A stretch of DNA of 64,000 nt from Alnus glutinosa (lineage: Eukaryota > Streptophyta > Magnoliopsida > Fagales > Betulaceae): assembly GCF_958979055.1 (NCBI RefSeq), contig NC_084889.1, positions 12,805,261 through 12,869,260 of the forward strand. The letters run 5' to 3'. Shown here piece after piece: positions 1-11,350 of this stretch. How positions within the stretch are numbered: the stretch's first letter is position 1; the number at the start of each line of letters is the position of its first letter. The notes below the pieces were generated by a model. The model ran no database searches and had not been told where the DNA came from. It saw only the letters and a program-made list of their open reading frames with translations. A program made the position numbers and the translations under genes.

Positions 1-57
<57 letters not shown>
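1..57. repeat. AT/GT dinucleotide microsatellite
   Basis: About 16 AT units run directly into about 12 GT units. The run abuts the start of the large duplicated block, so it marks the left junction visible in the window. Confidence 0.95.
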
Positions 58-439
58 ACTCTTCCAATTGATGATGAAAACAAAAATATAATATGATCGT
101 TTATGGATAAGGTAGTTCATTATGTTTGGTCATATTAAGATTTGGCAAGCACGACGGTTACTGGAAAGACATTTAATCTATTGGTGGTTTAAATATTTTA
201 ATAAAAATTTATTAGCAAGAAAACGAATGCGCTAACGCTCAACAGCTTTCCTACATCTCAATCCTTGCATTGTTATGTAGTAAGGCCTAATTGGTTGAAG
301 GATCAAATTTAATCTTCACTATTGTTGGAGACTAAAGAGAAAATTGAGAATTAATCTATCTATTATCAATCAATTTCGTCGGGCACCAAGCATGAGAGAA
401 ATTCATGACAGAACAAAAAAAAAAAAAAATCATACTAAT

Positions 440-2417
440 TGTTTAGATTTGTGTAGAAATATAAAATACGAGAAAATAAAAGCAAAAGCAAGAGAGAGAG
501 AAAAAAAAGAGACAAAGAATTACGTGTGGTTCGGTGTTAGACACATATGTTCATGATTCATCACTTTGAATAGCCTCCAGAACTACATTGTGCTCCCATT
601 AACTTGAATTGTTTACAATACAAAGATCTCTATTCATATGATAATAAGTTCAAGTATGATAATCAAATCCTCATGAGGGTTGTATTACAATCCCAATAAG
701 AATTTGATTAAAATTAACTATTAAATAGAGAATATTTTGATATTGACCTAATATGTAATAAATGAAAAGAATATTATATATTATATTTTCATATAGTCTA
801 ACATCACCCCTCAAACACAATGTGAAACAATGGATTTGTTTTTTTCTTTTTTTAACAACGACTGCTGCGGCTGAAGCTGAGAATGGGCCGTAGACGGTAG
901 TTGATAAACAGAGGCTAATGGTGAAGACTGATGGTAGACGCTACCGGAGGAGACAGAGGTTGACAGGTGAGAGGGCTAGAAACGTCGACAGGTGGCTAGG
1001 AAATGAGCTGGAATGCAGGACCAACATGGGCCTAAAACCAAAAGATGGGCTGACTTGGTCCAAAATCCAAAGTGGCTGACTTGGGCCAAAAAAACTAAAA
1101 GGGCCGACAATAGGCCAAAAACTGAAAATGGGCTGACAACAAGCCATAAAACCAAAAGGGGGCCAATTAAAGGCCAAAGTGCCGACAACGGGCCAAATAC
1201 CAAAAAGGGGGCCGACATGGACTTGAAACACCAAAAGCAATGAGCCCACTTGGGCAGTTATCAGGACGGCGCACTGTACCCAACTCGCTCATGTGATGTG
1301 TTTCGCTTGGACCGCTCTTCTTCTTCTTCTTTTTAGCTGCACGGGTGAAATCGGGTTGAAACAATTTGAGAATACTCTAAAACTAAGATGAACTAGATAA
1401 AACGGCTATCAAACTGGACTGAACTGTCGAAATTAGGTGGAAAATGCACTAAACCGGATTGAACCGACAAAGAAAAGGTCTTGAACTAGATTTAAAATGG
1501 TCTGAAACACATTGGAAATGGATGAACTGGATTGAAAATCATCCGAACTGGTCTAGATACTGCTGAACCGATCAAAAAACATAATGAACCGACCCTGAAT
1601 GTACTAAACCAGATTGAAACTAACCAAGAAGTGTCTAAAACAGTATGAATCGGGCTAGAAACTACTTGAACCGTGTTGCATCAGTATGAACCCACTGATA
1701 ATGATTCGGAAACGGTCTAAACTAGTCAATAAACCCCTAGAACTGGCCAGAACCAAGATGAAACCAGTGAACCGGTCTGAGAAGGAATGAAACCGATTTT
1801 GAACTTGTCTGAAAATGAGTCAGGTCGACCCGAAACTCACTGTTGTGGGTCACAGATCAGGTTGACCGGATCCATATAGCCCACATGTCATGCGCTAGAC
1901 AAGTGATCTAGGAGGTGCACATGGCATGTGCACATTCTAAGGAGTGCGTGAACAGATTGTGATGCACGTGGACACCCTCTAGAGGCGTGTGAGAACACAT
2001 GGGACACTTGGATGATACATGGAGGCGTGTGAAGCTCGTGGCTTGTCGGACATATCCTCTTTGGGGCACGTGAAGGAGCGATTTTGGTTGATTTCGACGG
2101 GGTTGTGTAGATCGGCCTCCAAGCTTCATGTTCATGTGCAAAACATTGTGACTGAGGGCTTGAAAGGCTAAGATCTTAGGAGGACAGTGGATGAACGACT
2201 GTGAAGGATGCAGACAGAAACTTCGGAGGAGTCACCACCATGTGGAAAACTGAAAAAATCAAAGGAAAACATTGTAGTCCACAGGAAAGTGGCTCTGATA
2301 CCATGTTGAGATTTGTGAATCTAAAATACGAGAATAAAAGCGGAAGCAAGAGAGAGAAAATAGAGACAAATAATTACGGGTGGTTCGGTGTTAGACACCT
2401 ACGTCCATCACTTTGAA
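440..2417 (-). mobile_element. Non-autonomous LTR retroelement, minus strand (in duplication copy 1)
   Basis: The left LTR at 440-803 (TG..CA) is the 3' LTR on the minus strand. It is preceded on that strand by a purine tract (plus strand 804-815, TCACCCCTCAAA). At 2291-2303 the plus strand reads GGCTCTGATACCA, the complement of the usual plant initiator-Met tRNA primer-binding site. The right LTR starts at 2304 and matches the left one only to about 2417, so the 5' LTR is truncated. The ~1.5-kb internal part has no gag or pol; it holds degenerate repeats rich in GGCC-GAC (about 1013-1240) and AACCGG-TGAA (about 1370-1830). It is best called LARD- or TRIM-like. The same element sits at 21152-23169. 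Confidence 0.75.
1013..1240. repeat. Degenerate GGGCC-GAC tandem array inside the LTR element
   Basis: Units of roughly 25-30 bp carry GGGCC(G/T)AC followed by AAAACCAAAA-like spacers, repeated about seven times. The array is kept open as a lysine/asparagine-rich frame by its periodicity, but nothing marks it as coding. The counterpart is 21754-21970. Confidence 0.6.
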
Positions 2418-2459
2418 AAAACAAAAGCAAAAGAGCATCTAAAAGCACATATTTTTTAA

Positions 2460-2704
2460 GGATAAAGATTTTATCCAAATTGGGTTGGAGGAAGTTCCTT
2501 CAACCTAATTTAAGAAAAAAAGGACATATGTCTATTTTTTTAATAGCATGTGAGGTATACATGCTTTTTTTAATAAAATTCATTCCAACTTTATCACTAC
2601 TATTAAAAAATCATGTACTCAAAACATGTTCAAAGGACACATGTCATTTTATAAATTAGGTTGGAGGAAGTTCTTCCAACCCTATTTGGAGGAAAACTCT
2701 ATCC
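2460..2704. mobile_element. Foldback MITE, copy 1
   Basis: Inverted termini: GGATAAAGATTTTATCCAAA at the left pairs with the reverse complement of the right end (GGATAGAGTTTTCCTCCAAA), and the pairing continues through GGGTTGGAGGAAGTTCCTTC. Length is about 245 bp. It is also present at 23213-23461, so it was inserted before the segmental duplication. Partial relatives occur near 30990-31035. Confidence 0.7.
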
Positions 2705-4199
2705 TTTTTTTAATAGCTCACATGTTTTTTTAAAAGCATTACTAAGAAAGCGTGTATTTCTCACATGCTTAAAGGTCACTTTTAGAAGTTCAATCCCATA
2801 AATTCTCTCACTTAGGGTTTGTATTTAAACCTTAGGTATTGGTTTGTAGAGAATTCTTAAGCCAAATCCAACTCAAAAAACGTTATTCTCGGTATTAGAT
2901 CTTCGTTTTCATCGATTGGTTTGAGGTAAATCCACAAACCCTAGCTTTTCTTGTAGATTGAGTTAATTTTTGGGGTTTATGCTTAATACGTCAAAGTTAT
3001 TTGGGGATTTTGTGTTTAGAGGAGTTCTAAACCACATTCAAGCTATGGGTAAGGGTTTCGTGTTGTGAAACTTTAATTTGAAGTTGGTCGAAAATAAAGG
3101 TAAGACCTAAACTCTAGATTTACTATAAATGTCGTAAATTAAGAGCTTTTCTTTTTTCTTTCTAAAACTATGATTTATCTATGGGTTAGTATTATTAGTT
3201 AATAGGGTGTTAAACGAAACCCTAAATATTCTATGGGTTGCCATGGTAGGTTAGCACTTGAGACAATCAATAATCTGTGGTGTTTAGATTTAGAAAGTGC
3301 TTTGGGTTGGTCTTGATGTGTAATTGCAATGTAAAATGCAGTGGTTTATTGGAAGGCTTGCATTGGAAAATCCATCACAAGCTCTCCCCCAAGCAGATTA
3401 GGTGAGTATTTTACTCACTGAGCAAAGATACTATATTTTTATTTCTTTAAAGGTTACTCACTACCTAGGGACAAGTGCCTCATGATAATATGTATGTAAT
3501 GCGAAATGATATCTTAGAAACTGTCTAGAATAAGTTCCTTGAGATAAAAGAACAAAAGTAAAGATTGATGTATAAGAAAGCATGCATGACATAGTTTTAT
3601 ATGATTATGTATTATGTTATATTATAGGTATGATTTCATGCTAGATGTATCGGTATGCATATATTCCTGAATGAGACATAGCATATGTATACAGCTACAG
3701 TTGGTTGCATATGATGTTTTCATACGTTCTATACTTAGATATGTTTGTATGCATATATGTCACTACTGTAAAGGGCGAGACACATGTATATGGGTGTAAT
3801 TGAGTAATTATGTCATTTGTTTCCATACTTAAATGTGCATGTATGCTTGTATTCTCCAACAGTCGTTGAGTGTTTGTATGTATGAGTACAGCTGAGTACT
3901 ATGATATACAAATATATATGATGCAGATAGGTTTATATGTGTATGCTTTCAAGCGAGAGATTGAAACATATATATATTCACAACTGTGTAATATGATTTC
4001 ACATGTTTAGAAAATGCTAGTGTCCTCATCAGTTACGAAACCTTTTTAAAGAAAAGTATTAAGGTACCACTAATGTCAATAAGGACCTTGTGGCACTTTA
4101 TCTGGGTTACTTTGACAGAGGCTATTGAAAAGTTGGAGAATTAATCGTCTTATGTATAGCATAATTTTGCAAGGCCAGAAATTTATTGAAAGGAGGAAT
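2705..4199. other. Non-coding stretch, no gene seen
   Basis: 2705-3602 is the tail of duplication copy 1. 3603-4199 is AT-rich with many ATGTATGCATAT-like runs and is the sequence copy 2 lost at its LTR insertion. It resembles LTR or leader sequence of a Ty3-type element, but no paired LTR or primer site was found. Confidence 0.5.
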
Positions 4200-4261
4200 T
4201 GTTATGGAGGGTTGGGAATGCACTAAAAGAGGCCCTTCAACTACAATAATATTAGCGTACC

Positions 4262-4480
4262 ATGAAGTTTCTCATGGGTCTCAATGAGTCATATGCAGTT
4301 GTTTCTAAACATGTCCTCTTGATGGAACCATTGCCTTCGGTCAATCGTGCATATGCCTTTGTCCTTCAGAAGATATGGCTCAGGCTTTGGTCTTATGCCC
4401 CATGCTTACCAGATTTCAACCACCAGCAGTTTCTCTTTTACACCTTATTAGTGTCAAAAATTCCTTGCAATTTTGAATAA
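4262..4480 (+). pseudogene. copia gag fragment
   Basis: The frame begins KFLMGLNESYAVV and continues through LLMEPLPSVNRAYAFVLQ, the conserved region of plant Ty1/copia Gag (UBN2/retrotrans_gag type). The zinc knuckle and N-terminal part are missing or unreadable. It is a fragment of the element spanning 4200-10150. Confidence 0.75.
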
Positions 4481-4851
4481 CGCCACTCCACAACAGTCCA
4501 TGGCCTACCAAGTAGGTAGTACTGAATCATCTCTCTCATGTACATCTTTTGTCTTGTGTAATGATTCATTATGCATTCTTGACAATGTTGCTACTCATCT
4601 GGTTTTTTCTCTAACTGCCTTGACCTAGTCTTATCATATTCATGGTCAAACTGTTTAATTACCTGAGGGCTCCTATGCTTCAGTAACTCACATTGGATTT
4701 GTGACTTTTTCCTCCTCCCTCGTTCTTCATAATGTCCTTTGTGTTCCTACTTTTCACTTTAATCTGATCTCTATGCATACCCTATGTTGGACATTGCATT
4801 GTCTCATTATTTTTTTCCTCTGACTTCTATTTCATTAAGGACTTTCGCTCA

Positions 4852-5370
4852 ATGAAGATGTTTGGTCTGGGCACTAAGCGGGACGGCTTGTATTACTTCA
4901 CCAACATCAGACTCACACATTGTCAGGTGGCAAAGTCTACTTCGCAGCTTTGGCATTGCCGCTTAGGTCACCTCTTTAATAAAGTTATGTCATTTCTTTC
5001 CAATAATTTATCTGAAATTTGTAGTTCAGATTCAGAACAATGTCTTGTTTGTCCTCTAGAAAAGTAAACACGTCTTCCATTTCTAGCTAGTCAAATTTCT
5101 TCTACTGCACCGTTTGCATTACTACACGTTGATATTTGGGGTGGTTACCCCACAGCTTCCATTAATGGGGCACGTTTTTTTCTTACCATTGTTGACGGCT
5201 ACACCCATTGTACATGGATATATTTGATGCAACAAAAATCTAAGGTCCGTTCTCTTTCTACAATCCTTCATTAATCTTGTTGAAAAACAATTCTCGACTA
5301 CAATCAAAGTTATTCGTAGGGACACTGGCACAGAATTCATTATTCCATCCTTTATTTCAACAAAGGAATC
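4852..5370 (+). pseudogene. copia GAG-pre-integrase and integrase N-part, interrupted
   Basis: The frame at 4852-5067 contains LWHCRLGHLFNKV, the HxxxxH-type GAG-pre-integrase signature with downstream CLVCPLEK. After a stop, HVDIWGGYPTASINGARFF and VDGYTHCTWIY follow, the start of the integrase core (rve). The reading is cut at 5370 by a solo LTR, directly before the conserved KGIIHQ region, which resumes at 7965. Confidence 0.8.
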
Positions 5371-7964
5371 TGAAAGACTTCTAATTTACCAAGTGTGTGC
5401 AGTAGTGTGCAACAAACTAGAGGAAGAAGGAAATTAAAGAGACAAATATTTTGTTGACGAAGTGAAAACTCAATTAAAAGAAAAACTACTCTGGGATAGC
5501 CAAACCCAGGATATTCACTATTCAAAAGACAAAGCTAGTTACAAAGCAATAACACTCATATACCCTTATGCAGTGGTCCTACCTTGAACTCTGAAGTGTA
5601 ACATAACACGAACGCCTCCCAACCAAGTCACCTACTTGAAGAGGTCTTCAATGGAATCCTTTACCTTAGGACCAACCCATAAGATAGACTTCAGTTTAGC
5701 ACAGTAACAACACTTGGCAACGGCTTGAGAGTGAGCGAATCAGCACAATAACTTGTGATGAGTGTCAAATATTGCATATGTAGACGGTAGACCCCTTAAT
5801 TTGCATTTACTAAACCTTTAGTTTTGTTATTTTCTAATGTTTTTAGTTAGTTTTCATATTTTAGTATTTTGCAGGTCATTGAGAGAAAACAATAGCTTTA
5901 AGGAGAAAGAAAGCACACTTTGAGAAGACCTAGATGATGTGGTTATGTTCAACCAAATCAAGGAGATGACTAAATCGGAATTTCTCTAATTAGAGTCAAA
6001 ATTGGATTAAATTTCAGATTCTATACATGTCATATTATTTTGACCATAACTTTCAGATCAAGTATCAGATTAAGGTGAATCAAGTGTCTTTGGAAAGCTA
6101 ACTCAAAGTACTACAAATCATTGTGAAATATAATTTTCCCAATTCAGACGTTTACTATGCCAAAAGTGTTCCACAATAAAATATCGCAAATCTGGACGAA
6201 TTTGGAATCATTTTCCTTCTTGGATTGAGTTTTGAGTCTCCTACTCAAACTAGAAAACTAACCTCTGACTTTTCTAGAAATTCTAGGGCTTCTAGGATTT
6301 GTTTTCTTCCTATAAATAAACCTCTAAGCCTCAAAAAAAGCAAGGGAGAGCAAGAGACCAAATATATTTTCTTCTTTTTAGTTTAGTTTTCCTTTAAGGT
6401 AGGTTTTTATTTTCAATAATCATGTGTAGCTAGATTTTCAACTAAGGTTGAGGATGAAGCCTCACCAATGAAAAGCAACAGTATTTTCATGTAAGTTTAT
6501 ACTATCTGATTTTATGAGTTTTTTTATTTCTAATTGTGCTACTTCAATTCAATTATTGAGATGATTCTTGGATATCTATTGTGATTTACGGATACATGTG
6601 ATGATTTGAGATAGTTTCATTTAATTGATTGCTTGGGTTTTTACTTATCAAAACGTTCGATCTTCATTGTGTTTCGTTCTACGAAAACATTTGATGATTT
6701 GATTTAAACCGGATATCTTTTGTGATTTGTGCAAAGAATGAAGTCATTGAATGATTTAATGAATTTTTGAAGCATAGTAGAACATACATAAGATTTGTAT
6801 GGTGAGAATGTCGAATGTGTATTGATGAACATCAGAATATGTTGCTATGATTTGGTGGGTGTGGATTCCAAAACCTTACTATCTTTTCTTTTGTTTTATT
6901 TTACTTTATTTAGTATATGTTTCCTTTTCTTTTTTTTTTTCTTTTTCTTTTATCAAAAAATAATCTCTCAATCTTTTGGAACTAGGTTAAGATTTGATTA
7001 GTTTAGAAACAAAATTGTCTTTCAAGAACACAATTCCCTGTGGGATCGACCTCGCACTTGCAAAGTCCTTTATTGCAAACGATTCGTGTACTTGGGAGTA
7101 CATTTAAAATTCACATTAACTTATAAAATAAACTCTCTAAGCACTACGGAATTCAATACCGAATTCTTACAAAATACATGCTTAGGGGGTCTCTATTTAT
7201 AGGCCACAGAAACCTAAATCACGTCTGATGCAATTTTCCTAGGCGGCGTCCAGACGGTAGCTGAAGGCTTCCGGATAGACAACTGTGCGATCGGTTTTCA
7301 AAATTCGCTTGAAATTCTTTCCTGAATAGAGCCGCATCTGGACGGTGTTGCCCTAGCGTCCGAACGGTTGCACTTTAGCTGCACACAATTTCCATTTTAA
7401 GGCTTGAGCATTCGGACCATGGAGACTAACGTTTGGACAGTTGGACTTCTGCAGCACACTATTTCCATATTAAGGCTTGCGCGTCTGGACCATGGATACT
7501 GACGTCCGAGAAGTTGAACTTTGTATGCATGACTTACCTTATCAAGGATAACGTCCAACGGGAACACACATCGTTCGGACGGTTGTAGCTGTCTTCCCAT
7601 ATCTGTGTTTTGAAACGAAATACTTTTCCTTGTCGAACATTGAAAGGTGTCCGGCCTTGTTCCTGAGACGTCCAAACAGATGCAACCTGGAGCAGTTTGA
7701 AGCTTCTCGACACAGAGGAAGGTCCGGATGGAAAGTTCTCGTCTTCCGGACGGATGATGCTTTGACAGTTGAGCGTCCTGATGGAATATCATGTCATTCG
7801 GACGGATGCAAGGGATCCGATTGCTCTTACTTAGAATCTGTGCAGAATCTTCTAGAAACACAGCTCTGAAATGAAGATTCTGAAAGTAACTGAATCCCTG
7901 ATAAAAAGCATCATTACATAGAAGAGATTTTGTCCAACAGAATGAAACCAATCACAAACTAACA
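5371..7964 (-). mobile_element. Solo LTR of the gag-only family, with TSD GAATC
   Basis: Flanks are perfect 5-bp direct repeats GAATC (5366-5370 and 7965-7969). The ends match those of the LTR at 24363-25847: plus-strand start TGAAA..ACTTCTAA, end ..ACTAACA. No internal sequence remains, as expected after LTR-LTR recombination. Excising the LTR plus one target copy leaves the integrase QQNGVVERKH region contiguous, so the copia element was hit while already in place. The LTR is about 2.6 kb rather than about 1.5 kb because it carries an insertion (about 5754-7116). It also has decayed CGTCCGGACG-type motifs (7250-7860). Confidence 0.85.
5754..7116 (+). mobile_element. LTR-like insertion inside the solo LTR (Ty3/Athila-like)
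   Basis: The sequence is absent from the related LTR at 24363-25847. It starts TGTGATGAGTGTC and is flanked by TAACT direct repeats (5749-5753 and 7117-7121). It contains a TATA-like TATAAATAAACC (about 6312-6323), and near its 3' end CCCTGTGGGATCGACCTCGC, a stretch I associate with plant Athila-type LTR 3' regions. No coding sequence or second LTR is seen, so it is probably a solo LTR. The right boundary is uncertain by a base or two. Confidence 0.55.
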
Positions 7965-8300
7965 GAATCATCCATCAGATCAATTATGTCTCTACTACAC
8001 AACAAAATGGAGTTGTTGAACGTAAGCATCGTCATCTTCTCACTATGTCCCGAGCCTAACTATTTCAAACTCATTTGCCCATACGTTTTTTGGGGATATG
8101 TTATGTTAACCTCTGCCTATTTGATTAACAGAACTCCTACTCCCCTCTTCCCTAGAAATTCTTCTTATGAGAAGTTACACAACTTGAAACCTCAATACAA
8201 TCACTTGCGAGTTTTTGGTTATTTGTGATTTGCTTCCACTCATCCATGCAACCCATCAAAATTCAACCCACATGCTATACAATGTGTCTTCCTGGGTTAT
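7965..8300 (+). pseudogene. copia integrase C-part
   Basis: After the solo LTR the integrase resumes with the KGIIHQ region (split by the insertion) and QQNGVVERKHRHLL, then FKLICPYVFWGYVMLTSAYLINRTPTP and a YLINR-TPT segment. The last catalytic Glu region and the GKS-type C-terminal motif follow with frame breaks. Together with 4852-5370 it forms one broken integrase. Confidence 0.8.
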
Positions 8301-8579
8301 CCTTGTGGTTAAAAGGGAAACCGCCTATATGACATTAATCACCACAATCATTTGAATCAGCGTTGGTGTGTTCCACAGGTACTCCTTACTCACTTGACAC
8401 TTTTTTATCTTACACATCTCTCTAACAACCGTTGTGACTTTACAGCGTAGGAACCAAAGTCCTTTTTGCAAGCCATGCAGGATTCCAAGTGGCGAGATGT
8501 TATGCATGCTGTGGTAGATGCTCTTGAGTCGACTCAAACATGGAACCTGACTCCTCTTCCACTAGGAAATAAACCCATT

Positions 8580-9324
8580 GAATTCAAATGGGTGTACAAA
8601 ATAAAATATCAATCAGATGGTTCAGTGGAATGATATAAATTTTTATTGGTGTCTTAAGGGTTACAACCAACAGACAAGCCTTGATTATACAGAGACGTTT
8701 TGCTCATGTCGCTAAGATGGTCACTATTTGCTCTTTCATTGCCCTTATTGCCTCATGTGGATGGCACATGCATCAACTTGATGTCAACAATGCCTTCCTT
8801 CATGGTGACCTTGAGAAAGAAGTCTACATGCACTTTCCCCTTGGTTTCGAACAAAAAGGGGAGACCAGAATTTGCAAACTCAACAAATCCTTGTGTGGCC
8901 TTAAACAAGCTTCAAGACAGTAGTATGAAAAACTCTTTTCCATTCTCATTAGTGCAGGATATAAATAATCCAAAGCCGACTACTCACTATTTGTCCGATC
9001 CCACAAAGGTAACTTCACAACTATTCTTGTATATGTAGATGACATTTATTGGCAGATAATAACTTGGAGCAGATTCAGAAACTTAAGAATCATTTGGGTA
9101 ACCATTTCAAGCTCAAAGATCTTGGCTACCTGAAATATTTTCTTGTTATTGAAGTGGCTCGTTCAAAGAAATGCATCTTTCTATCACAAAGAAAGTATGC
9201 TCTTGAAATACTTGAAGATATAGGCTTCCTTGGTGCCAAACCTAGTACTTTTCCCTTGGAGCAAAATTTGGCACTCGATGAACATGATGGAGACCTTATT
9301 GCAGATCCCTCTTCATATCGTTAA
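8580..9324 (+). pseudogene. copia reverse transcriptase remnant
   Basis: RVT_2-type motifs are visible in order: FKWVYKIKY (about 8585), HQLDVNNAFLHGDLEKEVYM (about 8771-8830), KLNKSLCGLKQASRQ, then the catalytic ILVYVDD block (about 9023-9043), and LKDLGYLKYFLVIEVARS with FLSQRKYALEILEDIGFLGAKP (9110-9240). Stop codons at about 8632, 8921 and 8967 and frame changes show it is inactive. Confidence 0.85.
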
Positions 9325-9359
9325 CTATTTGGTAAACTAATTTATTTAATCATTACGAT

Positions 9360-9890
9360 ACTACATTTAGCCTATGCAGTGCAGGTGTTGAGCCAGTTTA
9401 TGGACAAGCCATGCAGATCCCATTTGATGTATTACATAGAGTATTACGCTACATCAAGAAGTCTCCAAGACAAGGAATTCTCTTATCTGCCACAAGCAAC
9501 ATTCAACTATATGTATTATGTGATGCAGATTGAGCACGATGTAAAGACACTTGACGTTCAGTCACTGGAAATTGTATACTCCTTGGAATCTCACCAATAT
9601 CTTGGAAAACAAAGAAGCAAACAACAGTATCCCATTCTTCAGCTGAAACAGATTACAAAGTTATGGCCGCAACTTGCTGTGAAATTACATGGTTTAAACA
9701 ACTGTTAGCAGACCTCCATATCTCACATTCACAACCAGCAAAATCATATTACGACAACCAAGTGGCCATCCACATCGCCTCAAATCCCGTCTTTCATAAA
9801 AGAGCAAAACATATAGAAATTGAATGTCACCTCATTTGGGAAAAACTGCAGCATGGCACAATTCAGACTTTCCATGTATTTACCATTTAA
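9360..9890 (+). pseudogene. copia RNase H remnant
   Basis: Frame-shifted blocks include HLMYYIEYYATSRS, a WKTKKQTTVSHSSAE-like segment (about 9600-9655), ATCCEITWFKQLLADLHI and YYDNQVAIHIASNPVFHKRAKHIEIECH (9750-9830), the classic plant copia RNase H end. It is directly upstream of the polypurine tract and 3' LTR. Confidence 0.8.
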
Positions 9891-9994
9891 CAACCTTTTG
9901 ATCTATTTAATAAGGCGCTAAGTTCAACACAATTCCATTGTCTACTTGGCAAGTTGGGTGTCATGAATATCCACTTCAACTTGAGGGGGGTAAT

Positions 9995-10150
9995 TGTTGA
10001 GGGAAGAAATATGAGCAATGGTAACAAATCAATTGACAAAGGAAAATCTCCAACCAGCAATGTTCACATTCCTTCTAGATAAATGTTTAGTATGTACAGA
10101 AGATTACAAACATTAATACACAACGGTTATGTAACCCAAGTATCTTGTAT
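9995..10150 (+). mobile_element. 3' LTR remnant of the copia element
   Basis: It begins TGTTGAGGG immediately after the purine tract ending in GGGGGGTAAT. The run TACAGAAGATTACAAACATTA and a TGTATACATACC tail are typical of a short copia LTR. No matching 5' LTR exists in the window, so its right end is an estimate. Confidence 0.5.
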
Positions 10151-10159
10151 ACATACCCC

Positions 10160-10380
10160 ATCGCGTAAATTGATTACTGGAGATGGGCATGGGTCGAATC
10201 GGGCCCATGCAGTTAATAAATTTCAATTCCACAATCCGGCCGGGTCCATGCAAATTGAGCAAAAACTAGCTCGCATGACTTTTATTAAAGGATAGATTTG
10301 CATTTACCAAGGTGGGACGGTGCGGGTCGGGGCGGTTATGCGGGTTTGGGCAGGTTATGCCAACTCCTATCGATTACTAT
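10160..10380. mobile_element. Truncated GC-rich TIR-type element remnant
   Basis: GGGCATGGGTCGAATCGGGCCCATG and, later, GGTGCGGGTCGGGGCGGTTATGCGGG resemble the ends of the GGGTCG-type elements at 15281-16195 and 50740-51648. Inverted ends could not be paired with confidence. Confidence 0.35.
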
Positions 10381-10629
10381 CAAGTAATAAAACACTGAAT
10401 TTTTTTCTTCATTCATATCTCAACAACTATGTTTAGTTTTTGTCTATAGGGCCCTCTATACGGGCAATGGATTCCCTATTCAATCAGAAAAACTCCTCTT
10501 ACAATCTGATCTTATTATTATCTTTACTTTCTTTTTAGGGCATGAAATAATAGGAGATTGTGATAATCATTTTAGTCTCTATCATATTTATTTTAGAAGA
10601 CTGAAGAGTAGTCCACCTCATGAAGAAGA

Positions 10630-11215
10630 AGAGGAGATATTGCTCCGTTTGAAATTTCATTTCTCCTCCCCTTCTCTTATTTTCACTTCTCCTAAAAAAA
10701 TCCAACTTCAAAACATTCTTAACTTTTTTTTTTTTTTTTTTTTTTTTTTCACTTTTTACATCACATTAACACTTTTTTATTACTTTTTAAATAAAAAATC
10801 ACTACAATACAATTTTTTTTTTTTTCATTTTTCCATAAAAATTATTTAAACTTTATATCATATCAATCATATTATTCGATCATTAAAAAAAAAATCCTAA
10901 AAAAAGGGGAGGGAAGAGGTAATTTCAAACAAAACTTAGGCTCCGTTTGAAAATCTCTTACCCTCCCCTCCTCTTAGGGTTTTTTTTTTTTTTTAATGAT
11001 TGGAAAATAAAATTGATGTGATATAAAGTTGAAATAATTTATATGAAAAGGTGAAAAAAAAAATTGTATCGTAGTGAATTTTTTATTTAAAAAAGTAATA
11101 AAAAAGTATTGATGTGATATAAAGAGTAAAAAAAGTTAAGAAAGTTTTGAAATTGATTTTTTTTTTTTGAGAAGTGAAAATAAGAGAAGGGGAGGAATAA
11201 GAAATCTTCAATCGG
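10630..11215. repeat. ~590-bp near-palindrome (paired or foldback MITEs)
   Basis: The left half (GCTCCGTTTGAAATTTC.., CTCCCCTTCTCTTATTTTCA, ACATCACATTAA) recurs inverted in the right half (..TTGATGTGATAT, TGAAAATAAGAGAAGGGGAG, ending CAATCGGGGCC). The centre is near 10938. It may be one long foldback element or two adjacent oppositely oriented MITEs. Related TGTGATATAAA pieces occur at 17860-18000 and 58860-58980. Confidence 0.7.
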
Positions 11216-11350
11216 GGCCTTAAAGATCTGTTGTACTTGCTTGTACGAGCTGATGTCATTTATTATTATGTATATGTTGGTTAAATGAACGCCGGGAAGG
11301 TTGGTGGATGTGAGCCGGCAACCGATCGATATGGACTATTACATCCTCCA

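Larger units (their letters stand above)
55..3602. repeat. Segmental duplication, copy 1 (partner 20738-24362)
   Basis: From GTGACTCTTCC onward this stretch aligns almost base for base with 20738-24362; by eye about nine in ten bases match, with small indels. The copies share a minus-strand LTR element (440-2417), a foldback MITE (2460-2704) and about 900 bp of further non-coding sequence (2705-3602). The match ends at CATAGTTTTATAT because copy 2 is interrupted there by a later LTR insertion. In copy 2 the block begins about 150 bp after the stop codon of the gene at 19224-20587, so the left edge of this window probably lies just 3' of another gene copy. Confidence 0.9.
4200..10150 (+). mobile_element. 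Degenerate Ty1/copia retrotransposon, nested insertions
   Basis: Ordered copia domains are recognisable despite stops and frameshifts: gag fragment (4262-4480), GAG-pre-integrase (4852-5067), integrase core (5122-5370 resuming at 7970), reverse transcriptase (8580-9324) and RNase H (9360-9890). A polypurine tract (CTTGAGGGGGG, about 9979-9990) is followed by a 3' LTR starting TGTTGAGGG at 9995. No 5' LTR or primer-binding site was found, so the left end is truncated. A solo LTR splits the integrase. Many in-frame stops show it is long dead. Confidence 0.85.

Noticed and set aside
7397..7951. 184-aa minus-strand open frame
   Set aside because: It lies entirely inside the solo LTR, and the related LTR at 24363-25847 does not keep the frame.
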